A stretch of 64,000 nt of DNA from Nocardia camponoti (GCF_014646135.1 NZ_BMMW01000001.1:265570-329569); one strand, 5' to 3'; counted from the first letter of the stretch, positions 26,120 through 35,681 are shown. Made by a program: numbers and translations. Notes: generated by a model from the letters alone, not told the origin.

Positions 26120-27320
26120 CCCGACAGAGATGCTGCTGGCGATCGTCAACCGAGAACTGCCAGAGATGATCAGGTTTCGACGTGACCTCCATTCACACCC
26201 GGAGACTGGAACTCGCAATCCTAGAACTCAGCAGAAGATCCTCGACGCGATAGGAAACATCGGCCTTGACATCGAGGTCGGTCGGACATGCACGTCGGTA
26301 ACGGCGACGCTACACGGATCTAAACCGGGGCCAAATATTCTGCTTCGCGCAGATACCGACGCACTTCCTATGGCCGAAGATAGCGGTCTTTCGTTTAGCA
26401 GTCGCGTTCCTGACGCGGCTCACGCCTGCGGACACGACGCGCACACCGCGATGTTAGTAGCTGCCGCGAAAATACTTGCGACCGATCTACGAAACAGAGT
26501 TTCGGGCACCATTAGATTTGTGTTTCAGCCGGGCGAGGAAGCCTGCGGTGGGGCGCAGGCGATGCTCGACGACGGTCTTTTTAGCCAAGCAACTGATGAA
26601 GCCTTCGCGCTGCACGTTACTCCGAATATTCCCACCGGTATGGTGGCGTCTCGGTCTGGACCGTTCTTCGCGTCGTGCGATGAGTTCGAAATAGTCTTGA
26701 CTGGCCGTGGAGGCCACGCATCGATGCCTCACACGTGCATTGATCCTATCCCGGGTGCTTTCGCACTAGGCTCAGCCTTACTCGGAACAGTTGCTCGGGG
26801 CTTCGACCCGTTCAGCCCAGTCGTCGTTAGCATTGGAGCAGTGAACAGCGGTACTACTTCTAACGTGATACCTGATACAGCAACGATCCGAGGAACCCTT
26901 CGAACGTTCGATGCGGATGTACAAGCCAGGGCGTGGAGCAAAATCACTCATCTTACTTCTTCGATCGCAACCACGCAGGGGCTAACTGGTAGTTCAATTA
27001 TTCGGTACTCCAGTCCGGTGACTGTCAATTCCGAGGAGACTACCCGCCGTTTTCTTGAGCACGCTACTGCGCTTTTCGGTGCCTCACAGGTTGTCGAGAT
27101 GGAGAGCCCAATCATGGCATCTGAGGATTTTGGCATTATGCTCCAGCACGCGCCGGGCACCTTGGTGCTCGTCGGTGCATGTCCTGAAGGAGTCTCGGAC
27201 CCGGTGAATGCTGAGCCATGTCACTCTTCCAAAATGGTCATCAATGAGAACTGCATGGTGACAGGAACAGCGCTGCATATTGTCACCGCACTCGGAGGTC
27301 CGAGCTCGCTGACGCAGTGA
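26109..27320 (+). CDS. M20D-family amidohydrolase (hippurate hydrolase/IAA-amino acid hydrolase type)
   Basis: 403-aa dizinc amidohydrolase. Metal-site motifs are visible: 'LLRADTDALPM', 'HACGHDAHT', 'FQPGEEACGGA' and the dimerisation-domain 'GRGGHASMPH'. It removes acyl groups from N-acyl amino acids or similar amides. As last gene of the plus operon, after a GNAT four genes earlier, it could deacetylate a protected intermediate. The G+C content is clearly below that of the flanking chromosome. Confidence 0.9.
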   Translation: MKSSPTEMLLAIVNRELPEMIRFRRDLHSHPETGTRNPRTQQKILDAIGNIGLDIEVGRTCTSVTATLHGSKPGPNILLRADTDALPMAEDSGLSFSSRVPDAAHACGHDAHTAMLVAAAKILATDLRNRVSGTIRFVFQPGEEACGGAQAMLDDGLFSQATDEAFALHVTPNIPTGMVASRSGPFFASCDEFEIVLTGRGGHASMPHTCIDPIPGAFALGSALLGTVARGFDPFSPVVVSIGAVNSGTTSNVIPDTATIRGTLRTFDADVQARAWSKITHLTSSIATTQGLTGSSIIRYSSPVTVNSEETTRRFLEHATALFGASQVVEMESPIMASEDFGIMLQHAPGTLVLVGACPEGVSDPVNAEPCHSSKMVINENCMVTGTALHIVTALGGPSSLTQ

Positions 27321-27422
27321 CGGATCGACGTCGCAAGCACCGAGGTTGGGGTGCCACGTCCAGAAAAGTTGATGCAGGGAGACTGGCCAGGTCCACGCGG
27401 GCAGCGGCCAAGGGCTGCCCGG

Positions 27423-27470
27423 AGCCAGCTGAGATGAGGGCATCAAAGCCAGCTGAGATGAGGGCATCAA
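27423..27470. repeat. 24-bp tandem duplication
   Basis: Two exact copies of a 24-bp unit beginning AGCCAGCTGAGATGAGGG, directly adjacent, in the intergenic debris between the convergent operons. Two copies only. Confidence 0.85.
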
Positions 27471-27559
27471 TATGACGCGCACCGCTCGACAGGCAACTTC
27501 GTAACGCGGCGAACTGTTCGGGGCCAGCCACCATCCGCAGACACCCCGACACCTCCTGC

Positions 27560-28025
27560 CGCAGTTAACGATCCGGTTATCTCGCTCCTTAGCTTGGTGA
27601 AACGGCCTATTTGCGTGATGTCATCACCGCAGAGCATCGAGAATCGCCCGCTCAGCCTCCGGCGCCTCCAGCGAGAACGTCTCCAGCGCACCGCTGGACG
27701 CGATTGTCGCCCACGGCAAACACCCCGACCAGGCGGCGGAAGAAGCAGTCGATTCGTTTGTGGTTGATCCGCTGCCCGGCGGGTGTGCCGTGGTTGAGCT
27801 CGATTGCGATCCAAGGTCGCCCGTACGTTGTTGTCCTGGTCATGGACGGCACGGACTTTGGTGGTGAGATCGGCGTCGGCGTCGGCGTCGGCGCGCGGCT
27901 CGTTTGTCGGCGGCACCGCTCCACGCGTAGTACGACGCCCGGGCGACCTCGTCGACCTGGCGTAACCGCTTCACCTCGAAGGTGTGAGAGTGGTCGGCGA
28001 CGAACTGGAAGCTGGTCACCAGCGG
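27560..28025 (-). pseudogene. Decayed IS3-family transposase (orfB) remnant
   Basis: Minus-strand fragments in different frames match an IS3 orfB in order: 'VDEVARASYYAW', then 'LTTKVRAVHD', then 'YGRPWIAIEL...GQRINHKRI', then a weak 'LCGDDITQI' (GDITYI-like). Frameshifts separate the pieces, so it is non-functional. It lies between the two convergent island operons. Confidence 0.7.
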
Positions 28026-28189
28026 GTCTCCTCGGCGAAATATTGGCCGCCGATCGTAGGATGTCGCGCTGTGGCTCGGGCTTGGCTTTCTCGGCCTGGA
28101 CGTGGGCGACCTCTGCCCCCGCATGCGAGCGGGTTCTTGCTCCGCGGTTTCATCGCTGGCTGGCCCGGGATCGGATTTGTTCGGGGTTC

Positions 28190-28519
28190 GCGGATCGGTA
28201 CCAAGCACGTCGCTCGCGCCTATCCAGTCGGTGAACTCCGCCTGGTGATGGACAAGTAGCCGCGCACAATAAGGTCGAAATACGTGACTGACTCGCTGAA
28301 AACCCGCGCATCCGAGTCCATTTTATCCCGACCTCAGCATCGCGGATGAAGATGGTCGAGGTGTGGTTCGGCATCATCGAACGCCAAGCCATCCAGCGGG
28401 GCACCTTCCGCGATGTCCGCGAGTTGACAACGAAGATCCGCGAATTCATCAGCGGCTGGAACCCCCAGCGTAACCGTTCGTCTGGACCGAGACCCCGAGG
28501 AGCCAAGGCCGACCGTTGA
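28190..28519 (+). pseudogene. Decayed IS630-family transposase remnant
   Basis: Plus-strand fragments give 'GELRLVMD', then after a one-base shift 'VAAHNKVEIRD', an in-frame TGA where Trp is usual, 'LAENPRIRVHFIPTSAS', and finally 'KMVEVWFGIIERQAIQRGTF' to a stop at 28519. This is the C-terminal catalytic part of an IS630/Tc1-type DDE transposase. The N-terminal half is absent. Confidence 0.78.
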
Positions 28520-28557
28520 AAGACTTCAAATATTACGCCGGAATCGCACAGGTCACC

Positions 28558-29826
28558 TCACCGCTCCGGCCCCGCCGTCGGCGTTGGCAGCGACGTGGCA
28601 GTCGTAAAGGAGCAGTTTCGCACTCGCAGCTTACCTGTCATCATGATGTTAAAAATTACGCTCGTGAAGCAAAGCGCGGCTCCCGCCAGTATTGGCGCGC
28701 GGGATCCGATCTCGTCAATCGCGACGCCGCCGAACAATGCGCCGAGCGCAATCGAACAGTTGAAAACAAGCACATAGATTGATGTGGCGGACTGACTGTT
28801 CTTTCCTGCAACTCTTAAAACAATCGTCTGCAAGACAACAGGTAGGCCGGAATAAGATAGACCCCATAGGGCGAGCAGAATAATCATGCCGGGTGTGGAA
28901 TCGATCGAGAAGAGCAACACGAGCGAACCGGACACTGTCAATGCCAATGCTCCGAGTACCGCCGGTGCTGACCCGACCCTATCCAGGGTATACCCGGCAA
29001 GGAAGTTTCCGAATACGCCAGCTACGCCGTAGAGCAGTAACAGCGGACCGACCAACGATGGATCTATTCCACGTTCACCGATGATAAACGGCGCAATATA
29101 GGTATACGCGGCGTAATTTCCGACTACCACGACAAGGGTGATGCCGAGCGCCGCAACAAGTGCCGACGACCTCAAAAGATTCCGGAAATCAGCAACACCA
29201 ACCGTTTCCACCGGCGTCAAACGGGGAATAAAGAGCCAGACTACCATGATATTTACTATGCTCAGTGCCGCCAGCGCGCCGAAAACCGACCGCCAGCCCG
29301 TGGCGGTGCCGAGCAAGCTGCCAAAAGGGACGCCGAATACGAGAGCCAGGGAAATTCCAGAGAAAGCTATAGACGTTGCCCGAACACTGTCTTTCGGATG
29401 AACAAGTCTAATTGCAGTTGCGGCCACTATCGACCATAGTAATCCGTGAATCACCCCCGTAGCCGCTCGCGAAACAATGAACATCCAGTAGTTCTGCGCA
29501 GTCGCGGACAAACAATTTCCGGCGGTGAATACGATAAGGATCGCCAGGAGCAGTGTACGACGGTCAATGCGGCTGCTCACAATGGTACTTATCGGCGCCA
29601 ACAGTCCTGCAACAAGCCCAAACGCAGTAACTGCGACGCCTGCCGTGCCGCTACTTACACCGAGATCGTGCGCAATTTGGGGCAGGATTCCCACTGGCGC
29701 CATTTCAGTGGTGGTGACAACGAACACCGTCAAACCCACAGCCCAGACCGGCAACCAGTTCTTGCCAGTTGCGGGTTGGTACGCGGTTGCATCCGGCCCT
29801 GAGTTCAACCCGAGTCCATCCGTCAT
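28558..29826 (-). CDS. MFS transporter, arabinose/drug efflux type (third island exporter)
   Basis: 422-aa transporter with twelve predicted helices. It belongs to the purine/arabinose efflux-like MFS group (NepI, PbuE, AraJ): 'FVVTTTEMAPVGILPQIAHDLGV' (core 'TTEMAPVGILPQIA') in helix 1 is typical. Efflux of a purine, nucleoside or small polar product would fit the PNP in the same island. It is the last gene of the minus operon, 18 bp after the DUF1445 gene. The start at 29826 removes an unlikely N-terminal extension. Confidence 0.85.
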   Translation of the reverse strand: MTDGLGLNSGPDATAYQPATGKNWLPVWAVGLTVFVVTTTEMAPVGILPQIAHDLGVSSGTAGVAVTAFGLVAGLLAPISTIVSSRIDRRTLLLAILIVFTAGNCLSATAQNYWMFIVSRAATGVIHGLLWSIVAATAIRLVHPKDSVRATSIAFSGISLALVFGVPFGSLLGTATGWRSVFGALAALSIVNIMVVWLFIPRLTPVETVGVADFRNLLRSSALVAALGITLVVVVGNYAAYTYIAPFIIGERGIDPSLVGPLLLLYGVAGVFGNFLAGYTLDRVGSAPAVLGALALTVSGSLVLLFSIDSTPGMIILLALWGLSYSGLPVVLQTIVLRVAGKNSQSATSIYVLVFNCSIALGALFGGVAIDEIGSRAPILAGAALCFTSVIFNIMMTGKLRVRNCSFTTATSLPTPTAGPER

Positions 29827-29843
29827 GCCCGCCCTGGCTTTCC

Positions 29844-30632
29844 TTAGATTGAAATATCGGTAACAAACATGTACCCGCTGGAGTGCGTAATCATGAAATC
29901 GACCTTTGATTCCAGTGCAATCTGTTGTGAAGTCACACCGCACGCCCAGAACACCGGAACGTCACCTGCATGGAGTTGCACGGGCTCTCCCCAATCGGGC
30001 TTACGAAGGTCAGTTATCCCCAATGACTGGGGGTTGCCTACTGATACTGGTGCTCCGTGGCTCTCGGGGTGCCGAGCAGTAACAGAGACCGCTTCCGAGA
30101 CTAGAGAGCTCGGTACTGGACGCATGGTCACGACCAACCTCCCAGAAAACCTGCCGGCTGGCACGCACTTGCGATTCGTGATGTACATAGGCGCACCGTC
30201 GATTCGTTGTTCGTGATGCCTGAGCGGCACGCCCGCTTTCGCAAGCCGATGCTCGAAGGAATAGCTACAGCCAATCAGAAACGAGACCATATCGCCATTG
30301 AAAATATCGAGAATATCACGCTGCTCGGCAACCAGTTCACCATCCCGGTAGAGTTGGTAACGAGCAATGTCAGTTCGCAGGTCAGCACCCGGAGCCGCAA
30401 TTTTTGGTTCGAAGTCTCCGGGCTCGGTCACATCAATTACGGGGCAGGCCCGCGGATTGTATTGACAGAACCGCAGGAAGTCGAATGCGTCGGCCAACGG
30501 CAACACAACGAGGTTTGCCTGAACGAACTCGGAACATAACCCCGACGTGTTTCTGTCTAGCCTATTCGCCCGATTAAGGGCACGTACTTCCCTTGGAGAC
30601 AATGCGGAAGACTCACGTTGAGAGAGAGTCAC
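29844..30632 (-). CDS. DUF1445 putative hydro-lyase (D-glutamate cyclase family)
   Basis: 262-aa protein of the YcsI/DUF1445 family, full length. Typical segments are 'FLRFCQYNPRACPVIDVTEPG' (core 'QYNPRACPVIDV'), 'SFLIGCSYSFE' and 'HAGDVPVFWACGVTSQ' near the C terminus. A family member is known as D-glutamate cyclase (D-Glu to 5-oxo-D-proline), so dehydration or cyclisation of an amino acid derivative is possible here. The GTG start overlaps the flavin reductase stop (GTGA). Confidence 0.85.
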   Translation of the reverse strand: MTLSQRESSALSPREVRALNRANRLDRNTSGLCSEFVQANLVVLPLADAFDFLRFCQYNPRACPVIDVTEPGDFEPKIAAPGADLRTDIARYQLYRDGELVAEQRDILDIFNGDMVSFLIGCSYSFEHRLAKAGVPLRHHEQRIDGAPMYITNRKCVPAGRFSGRLVVTMRPVPSSLVSEAVSVTARHPESHGAPVSVGNPQSLGITDLRKPDWGEPVQLHAGDVPVFWACGVTSQQIALESKVDFMITHSSGYMFVTDISI

Positions 30633-31144
30633 TGCGATATCACCGCGCCCGCACTCCGGAACGACCTGCGTCCGTATAATAATGGCAAGTCTCCTTCAAC
30701 TCGCAAGCTTGTAACCCGACCGAACACGACCACGTGGGTACCGACGTTGCTTGTGAACTCTAATTCACATTCCGCCATTGCAATGGCACACGCGGTGAGC
30801 CAGGGCTGACCTGTGGTTGGCGACGGCTCCCAGGTAACGGCGCCAAATCTGTCAGGAGAGTTGGAGCTGAACGACCGAGCCACTTCCGCCCCCGAGCTTC
30901 CCAGAATATTAACGGCGAACTGTCGAGTCTCGGACACCGCCTTTAAGGTGCCTGCCGTATTGTTGAGACACACCAGAAGTATTGGCGGGTCCAGAGTGAC
31001 GCTTGTTAACGATGTGCAGGTCAACCCGTGTGGAACTTGAGCTGCATCGAATGCGGTCACAATAGATACGGTCGTAACACACGAGCCCATAAACTGCAGG
31101 AACTGCTTTTCCAGATCGGTGTCGAGAGACTCCGTTTGCACCAC
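30629..31144 (-). CDS. Flavin reductase (HpaC-like)
   Basis: 171-aa FMN-binding split-barrel protein of the flavin reductase family: 'GLTCTSLTSVTLDPPILLVCLN' (core 'TSLTSVTLDPPILLVCL'), 'FAVNILG' and 'HVVVFGRV'. It would use NAD(P)H to make free FADH2 or FMNH2 for the HpaB-type monooxygenase two genes upstream in the same operon. GTG start. A 91-bp gap with a hairpin separates it from the asparagine-synthetase-like gene. Confidence 0.87.
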   Translation of the reverse strand: MVQTESLDTDLEKQFLQFMGSCVTTVSIVTAFDAAQVPHGLTCTSLTSVTLDPPILLVCLNNTAGTLKAVSETRQFAVNILGSSGAEVARSFSSNSPDRFGAVTWEPSPTTGQPWLTACAIAMAECELEFTSNVGTHVVVFGRVTSLRVEGDLPLLYGRRSFRSAGAVISQ

Positions 31145-31203
31145 GCTCTCCCATACAAGCGGCGTATCTTACGTTGATGCCAAACACTTCAGATAGATGA
31201 AAC

Positions 31204-31222
31204 GCGGGCGGATTTCCCCCGC
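31204..31222 (-). terminator. Hairpin between the AsnB-like and flavin reductase genes
   Basis: Inverted repeat GCGGG / CCCGC with a nine-base loop. On the minus strand it is followed by GTTTC, a poor U-run, so it may only attenuate. Confidence 0.35.
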
Positions 31223-31235
31223 TTCGTGACCGGTC

Positions 31236-33095
31236 TTAGCCGAAGCTCAGCGTAGGTTTGTGTGTGTCGAACCAGACCGCAAGGTCAAGGACTCGTTCCA
31301 GTTCCCGACGCGACGCCTGGTCAATCTGCACGTCGTCGGATTTGGCAGAGACCCGCAGCAGATCTGCATCTACCACGTCGAATACCTGGTGATTCGGGTT
31401 TAGAAGTAGCTCTTGGCACTGCGTTCGAAGAGCCTGAGCGTACCGAGGGTCTTGTGTCGATGGATACGGGACCTTCGTTCTCTCGATCACGGATTGCGGG
31501 AGGATGTCAGACGCAGCCGCGCGAAGTAGCGACTTCTCCTTGCCGTCGAACGTCTTCATGGCCCATGGAGTGTTGTAGACGTACTCCACCAGCCTATGGT
31601 CTGAGAATGGAACCCGAACCTCAAGCCCATGCGCCATTGAGATCCGGTCCTTGCGATCAAGCCATATCCGGACGAACCGAGTCAGATGCAAGTAGTTGAT
31701 CTTCCGCATCTGCCATTCGAAGTCGCTCTCCGCTGGCAACCGGTCGATTCTGCGGACAGCATCACTGTAGCTGTCCTGTATGTAGCTTGGAAGGTCCAAG
31801 GACTGCTCGAATGAGCGAGCAAGAAGGCTCTGATTTCTCAGGTCCGCATTTCCTCTTCCGAAGAACTGGTGGCCGTTTGAAAGCCACGGGAAGGTCGTTC
31901 CCTGGCGCGCTGCTGGATCGAAGAACTGTCGGTAGCCTCCGAATAGCTCATCTGCAGACTCGCCAGTGAGCGTGACGGTCGCGTGCTTTCTCAGCTCTTG
32001 GAAGAACAGATACAGGGAGAGGTCAAGGTCGCCGAGCAACGATGGGAAGTCCCGTGCAGCAATCGCGGCATGACGGACTGAAGGCGCGGTCATGGCTGCC
32101 GAGCTCAGTACGATGTCCTGGTGCTCTGTACCCCATTTGCGCACTACGTCATGTGCAAACGGAGTGTCAGGTGTACCGCGAAGCTCGTCTGCCACGAAGT
32201 TCTCCGTGAGGCCTACGAAGTCCACGGAGAAGCTGCGGACCTTCTCTCCTGCACTCGCAAGGTGAAACGCCGCAATCGAGGTAATCGTCGATGAGTCCAA
32301 ACCGCCTGACAACAACGTGCACGTCGGAACATCAGAGACTTGTTGCCGAACGATAATGTCGTGCAGCAGCTCGCGCACGGTCGCCACCGTTGTTTTTAGG
32401 TCGTCCTGGTGCTCGGTAGTTTCGAGCGACCAGTATCGGGCCGTCCTGATACCCGAGACATCGACTGTGACGATAGTGCCTGGCTCTACCTCAAGCATGC
32501 CATCCCAGATCGCGTGGCCTGGGCTTTTGATGTATGAGAACAATTCCCGAAAGCTATCAACAGTGAGCTTGCGGCTCGCGCGCGGATTCGCGAAGATCGC
32601 TTTCGGCTCCGACCCGAACACGACACCGTCAGAGGTGGGATAGTAATAAAATGGCTTCACACCTGCTCGGTCACGAATCATCAAGAGCTTCGAATCACGT
32701 GAATCCCAAATGGCAAAGCCGTACATGCCGTTAAGGCGGTCGGCGACTTTCGCACCCCACTCAATGTAACCGCGCAAGACGACCTCTGTATCAGATCTGC
32801 TGACAAACTTGTGGCCCAGCAGCGCAAGTTCGGCACGGAGTTCCTGGAAGTTATAGACCTCGCCTGAGTAGACCAGTGTGACTCGCCCTCCAGTCACCTC
32901 TGCAGACATCGGCTGAGCACCGCCGTCTAGGTCAATTATGGCCAATCGGCTGTGGCCTAATACGACATGTTTGTCAACATAGGTACCGCTGCCATCTGGC
33001 CCTCGACAGTCGAGTGTATTGGTCATTGCCGAAATTTCGTTCCCCAAAGTCCCTAGGTCGTCAGAGAAAGAGACCCATCCCGTGATTCCGCACAT
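31236..33095 (-). CDS. Asparagine synthetase-like amidotransferase (glutamine-hydrolysing)
   Basis: 619-aa two-domain protein. The start at 33095 exposes Cys2 of 'MCGITGWV' as the glutaminase nucleophile, and 'RLAIIDL' and 'YSGEVYNF' follow. The C-terminal ATP-pyrophosphatase domain has 'LLSGGLDSSTI' near residue 260 and 'GESADELFGGYRQF' near 360. In metabolism such enzymes amidate aspartate; in natural product clusters they form other amides from acyl-adenylates. The tight operon with a SbnA-like synthase and flavin monooxygenase supports a biosynthetic role. Confidence 0.9.
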   Translation of the reverse strand: MCGITGWVSFSDDLGTLGNEISAMTNTLDCRGPDGSGTYVDKHVVLGHSRLAIIDLDGGAQPMSAEVTGGRVTLVYSGEVYNFQELRAELALLGHKFVSRSDTEVVLRGYIEWGAKVADRLNGMYGFAIWDSRDSKLLMIRDRAGVKPFYYYPTSDGVVFGSEPKAIFANPRASRKLTVDSFRELFSYIKSPGHAIWDGMLEVEPGTIVTVDVSGIRTARYWSLETTEHQDDLKTTVATVRELLHDIIVRQQVSDVPTCTLLSGGLDSSTITSIAAFHLASAGEKVRSFSVDFVGLTENFVADELRGTPDTPFAHDVVRKWGTEHQDIVLSSAAMTAPSVRHAAIAARDFPSLLGDLDLSLYLFFQELRKHATVTLTGESADELFGGYRQFFDPAARQGTTFPWLSNGHQFFGRGNADLRNQSLLARSFEQSLDLPSYIQDSYSDAVRRIDRLPAESDFEWQMRKINYLHLTRFVRIWLDRKDRISMAHGLEVRVPFSDHRLVEYVYNTPWAMKTFDGKEKSLLRAAASDILPQSVIERTKVPYPSTQDPRYAQALRTQCQELLLNPNHQVFDVVDADLLRVSAKSDDVQIDQASRRELERVLDLAVWFDTHKPTLSFG

Positions 33096-33127
33096 TTTCA
33101 CGTTCCCTTCAAATTGCGTTTCGCCAG

Positions 33128-34594
33128 TTAGAGTTCGAATATCGCCATATCGCGCGCAGAGGTTTCCATCGCGCGCTTTACGGCAGACTTGACTGACGTG
33201 GCGTCGTAGTTGAGGTACTGCGCTGCTGCAAGCCTGACGGGGTCTCCGGCGAGGTTTCGTTCGTACAATGACTGGCGTTGGCCCGATCCATCACCCGAAA
33301 CATCCCAAGCTAGCTTGAGCAAATGGATCCGCTCATCTCCACCGAAGTCCGCGGAACCGCTGAAGTATCGGCTCAACTCGGGTCCGTCCTCTGCGGTAAG
33401 GTCGGCGTAGGAAGGGGTAGAGAGTAGGCTGCCCCCACCAAGTATCTGAATAATCTCGATTATGCGTGAACATGCCCGCGGGAAATGATATCGGATAGCT
33501 CTTATTGTTTGAATTGGGGGAGTCATCGTGCCCCAGCTGGACAATGACGCAGAGTATTCCGCATGCAGAACGGCACCCTTATATATTTCAATTAGGGAAA
33601 GAGCCTCGCCGAGCATTTCCTGCACGTGAAGAAACGTTGACGTATTAGCCGATTCAGCCAGTTCTACTGCGATCCCGCACAGAAGTTCCAACTTGGACAG
33701 ACCCCGGATAATACCTTGGTGACCGGTGTGGATCATGCCAGTTGTCTCGGGGTAGAGTCGATTGGCTTTCGCGACATCGCCGTCGAGAAATACTCGGTTC
33801 CAAGGTACACGAACATTGTCGAATACTACTGTCGCATCCATTTCGTCATAGCGCGCTAACGGATGATCAAAGGGGTTTCGGGGCGAACCCGACCCGAACG
33901 GTTCCCTGCAGACGATCGTGACGCCGTCTGTGTTCACTGGTATCGCAAATGCGACGGCGTAGTCTTCGTCGCCCGGTCGGTATCCTGGCATAGGAAAGAC
34001 CAGCAACTCGTCTGCTATCGGCACCAACGTCCCGATCATCTTGGCACCATGAACAACAATTCCATTTACGTCACGGTCGACGACCTTCATATGTAAGGTG
34101 GGATCGCTCTGGCCGGCCGAACCTTTCGATCGGTCTGTTTGAGGATTGATCGACGCATGTACGATGAATTTGTCATTCTGAACACACCATCGGTAATATT
34201 CTCTAATGTTGTTCCCAAAGCGGGCGTCCAGATCGCCAAAATAGTCAGCTGCGGAGTCGAATGCTGTGATAAGCACGTTTACGAAGTCGGGTGACCTGCC
34301 CATCATCCCGAACGTCTCGTCTGAGGCGACCTTGAAGGCGGATCCGCGATTTTTTAGATCGCCCCTCGTCAATGGCGACTGAAGCGACCACGGGATTATC
34401 TCACCTGAGACTTCCCTCGTGAGTATCGCTTGCAAGCCCGGTTCGTGCTGGAGGTCGTATAGTCCTGCGATCGTTCGAACAGGAGCGGCAAGCGAAGGGT
34501 GCTCTGTGACATCATCAACGGTTTGGCCGCCCAACCGCACTGTGCGCCCATCTTTCAGACCTTCAAGATACTGTTTACCTGCCCTGATTGACAC
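33128..34594 (-). CDS. 4-hydroxyphenylacetate 3-hydroxylase (HpaB)-family flavin monooxygenase
   Basis: 488-aa protein of the large HpaB component family, full length. Typical segments: 'GKQYLEGLKDGRTV' at the N terminus, 'HASINPQTDRSKG' near 145, 'VVHGAKMIGTLVPIADELLV' (core 'VHGAKMIGT') near 177 and 'VFDNVRVPWNRVF' near 260. HpaB enzymes hydroxylate phenols, or related substrates on carriers, with FADH2 from a reductase; the flavin reductase is two genes downstream. Some family members are 4-hydroxybutyryl-CoA dehydratases, but the Fe-S ligands were not seen. Substrate unknown. Confidence 0.88.
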   Translation of the reverse strand: MSIRAGKQYLEGLKDGRTVRLGGQTVDDVTEHPSLAAPVRTIAGLYDLQHEPGLQAILTREVSGEIIPWSLQSPLTRGDLKNRGSAFKVASDETFGMMGRSPDFVNVLITAFDSAADYFGDLDARFGNNIREYYRWCVQNDKFIVHASINPQTDRSKGSAGQSDPTLHMKVVDRDVNGIVVHGAKMIGTLVPIADELLVFPMPGYRPGDEDYAVAFAIPVNTDGVTIVCREPFGSGSPRNPFDHPLARYDEMDATVVFDNVRVPWNRVFLDGDVAKANRLYPETTGMIHTGHQGIIRGLSKLELLCGIAVELAESANTSTFLHVQEMLGEALSLIEIYKGAVLHAEYSASLSSWGTMTPPIQTIRAIRYHFPRACSRIIEIIQILGGGSLLSTPSYADLTAEDGPELSRYFSGSADFGGDERIHLLKLAWDVSGDGSGQRQSLYERNLAGDPVRLAAAQYLNYDATSVKSAVKRAMETSARDMAIFEL

Positions 34595-34630
34595 TCAAAT
34601 TCCCCTGGTTAGTCGTGCATATAGATGGGA

Positions 34631-35680
34631 TTATCGCACTGACAAAATATCGCCGATTTCGGCTGGCTCGCACGTAGGTTTCAGTGCCGCCGCGACTAGA
34701 GACTTAAAGTCTCGATACTCTGGAAGGTCTAAAACAGCGGCTAGCTCGTGGGCTCGTAACCAACTTTCGTCGAAGGACTCGCTTAAGTAGTTAACGCCAT
34801 CGTCTGCGGCCACAACAACGATTCGCTGGCCCGGATGTGAATGGGCATAGTGCAGCGCGCCGAATACAGCCGCGCCCGCCGACTCCCCAACGAAAATTCC
34901 CTCATGCCGAGCAAGAAGGCGGCTTGTTGCAATGCCCTCGATATCAGTAACCAAATGTACGCAGTCGATTACAGAATAGTCGAGGTTTTCTGGCTTCCAG
35001 GCTAGCCCTAGACCCCGCATACGGTAGGTGCTAAATGCATGACCGAATGTCGAAGAGCCGAACGCATCAACTGCGACTGTCGTCAGAGATGGACACGCGT
35101 CCTTAAGGGCCCGAGATATTCCACTGATGTGGCCACCGGTACTAACCGTAGACACCAAAGCATCGATCTTCCCTGCGCCACGCTTTATTTCTGCTGCAGT
35201 GGAGATCGCGTGCGCGATTGGGTTGTTGGGATTGTTGTACTGGTCAGGCCAAAAGAAGTCTTGGTTCTCACCGCACATCGACTTTACACGCTCAATTCGC
35301 GGGCCTTGAAACCCGCCTGAGGAGTCTGGCGCTGTCACCATCTCGATTTCCGCGCCGAGTGCTTTGACAAACTGAAGCACCGACGCTGGCACCTTCGGAT
35401 CAACGACTAGTATCACTCGGTACCCGCGGACTGCTCCAATCAAGGCGAGCGCCTTTCCGAGATTTCCAGAGGTAGATTCAATGATCGTCCCGGCAGGCAA
35501 AAGCCTGCCCTCTCGCTCGGCTTGCTCAACCATATACAGCGCCGAACGATCCTTGATGCTGCGACCTGGATTGGTAGCTTCCAGCTTAACTAGAATTTCT
35601 GATCCATTGTCGACTGCGAGATTCCTGAGTCGCACAATTGGCGTATTTCCGATCAGGTCCAGAACTGTGTTATGGATCAT
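34631..35680 (-). CDS. PLP-dependent cysteine synthase-like enzyme, SbnA subgroup
   Basis: 349-aa fold-type II PLP enzyme. PLP Lys is K43 in 'GRSIKDRSA'; the substrate loop is 'STSGNLGKALA'. Segments 'VVDPKVPASVLQFVKALGAEIEMV' (core 'VVDPKVPAS') and 'HEGIFVGESAGA' follow SbnA more closely than CysK. SbnA joins O-phosphoserine and glutamate on the way to 2,3-diaminopropionate. The partner SbnB is absent from the window, so another nucleophile is possible. The ATG at 35680 follows the M24 stop by one base; a TTG 15 bp upstream is the alternative. Confidence 0.83.
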   Translation of the reverse strand: MIHNTVLDLIGNTPIVRLRNLAVDNGSEILVKLEATNPGRSIKDRSALYMVEQAEREGRLLPAGTIIESTSGNLGKALALIGAVRGYRVILVVDPKVPASVLQFVKALGAEIEMVTAPDSSGGFQGPRIERVKSMCGENQDFFWPDQYNNPNNPIAHAISTAAEIKRGAGKIDALVSTVSTGGHISGISRALKDACPSLTTVAVDAFGSSTFGHAFSTYRMRGLGLAWKPENLDYSVIDCVHLVTDIEGIATSRLLARHEGIFVGESAGAAVFGALHYAHSHPGQRIVVVAADDGVNYLSESFDESWLRAHELAAVLDLPEYRDFKSLVAAALKPTCEPAEIGDILSVR

Positions 35681-35681
35681 T

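Noticed and set aside
27611..28234. Plus-strand ORF of about 207 aa between the convergent operons
   Set aside because: It is the reverse of the decayed IS3 orfB; the minus-strand fragments match transposase in order.
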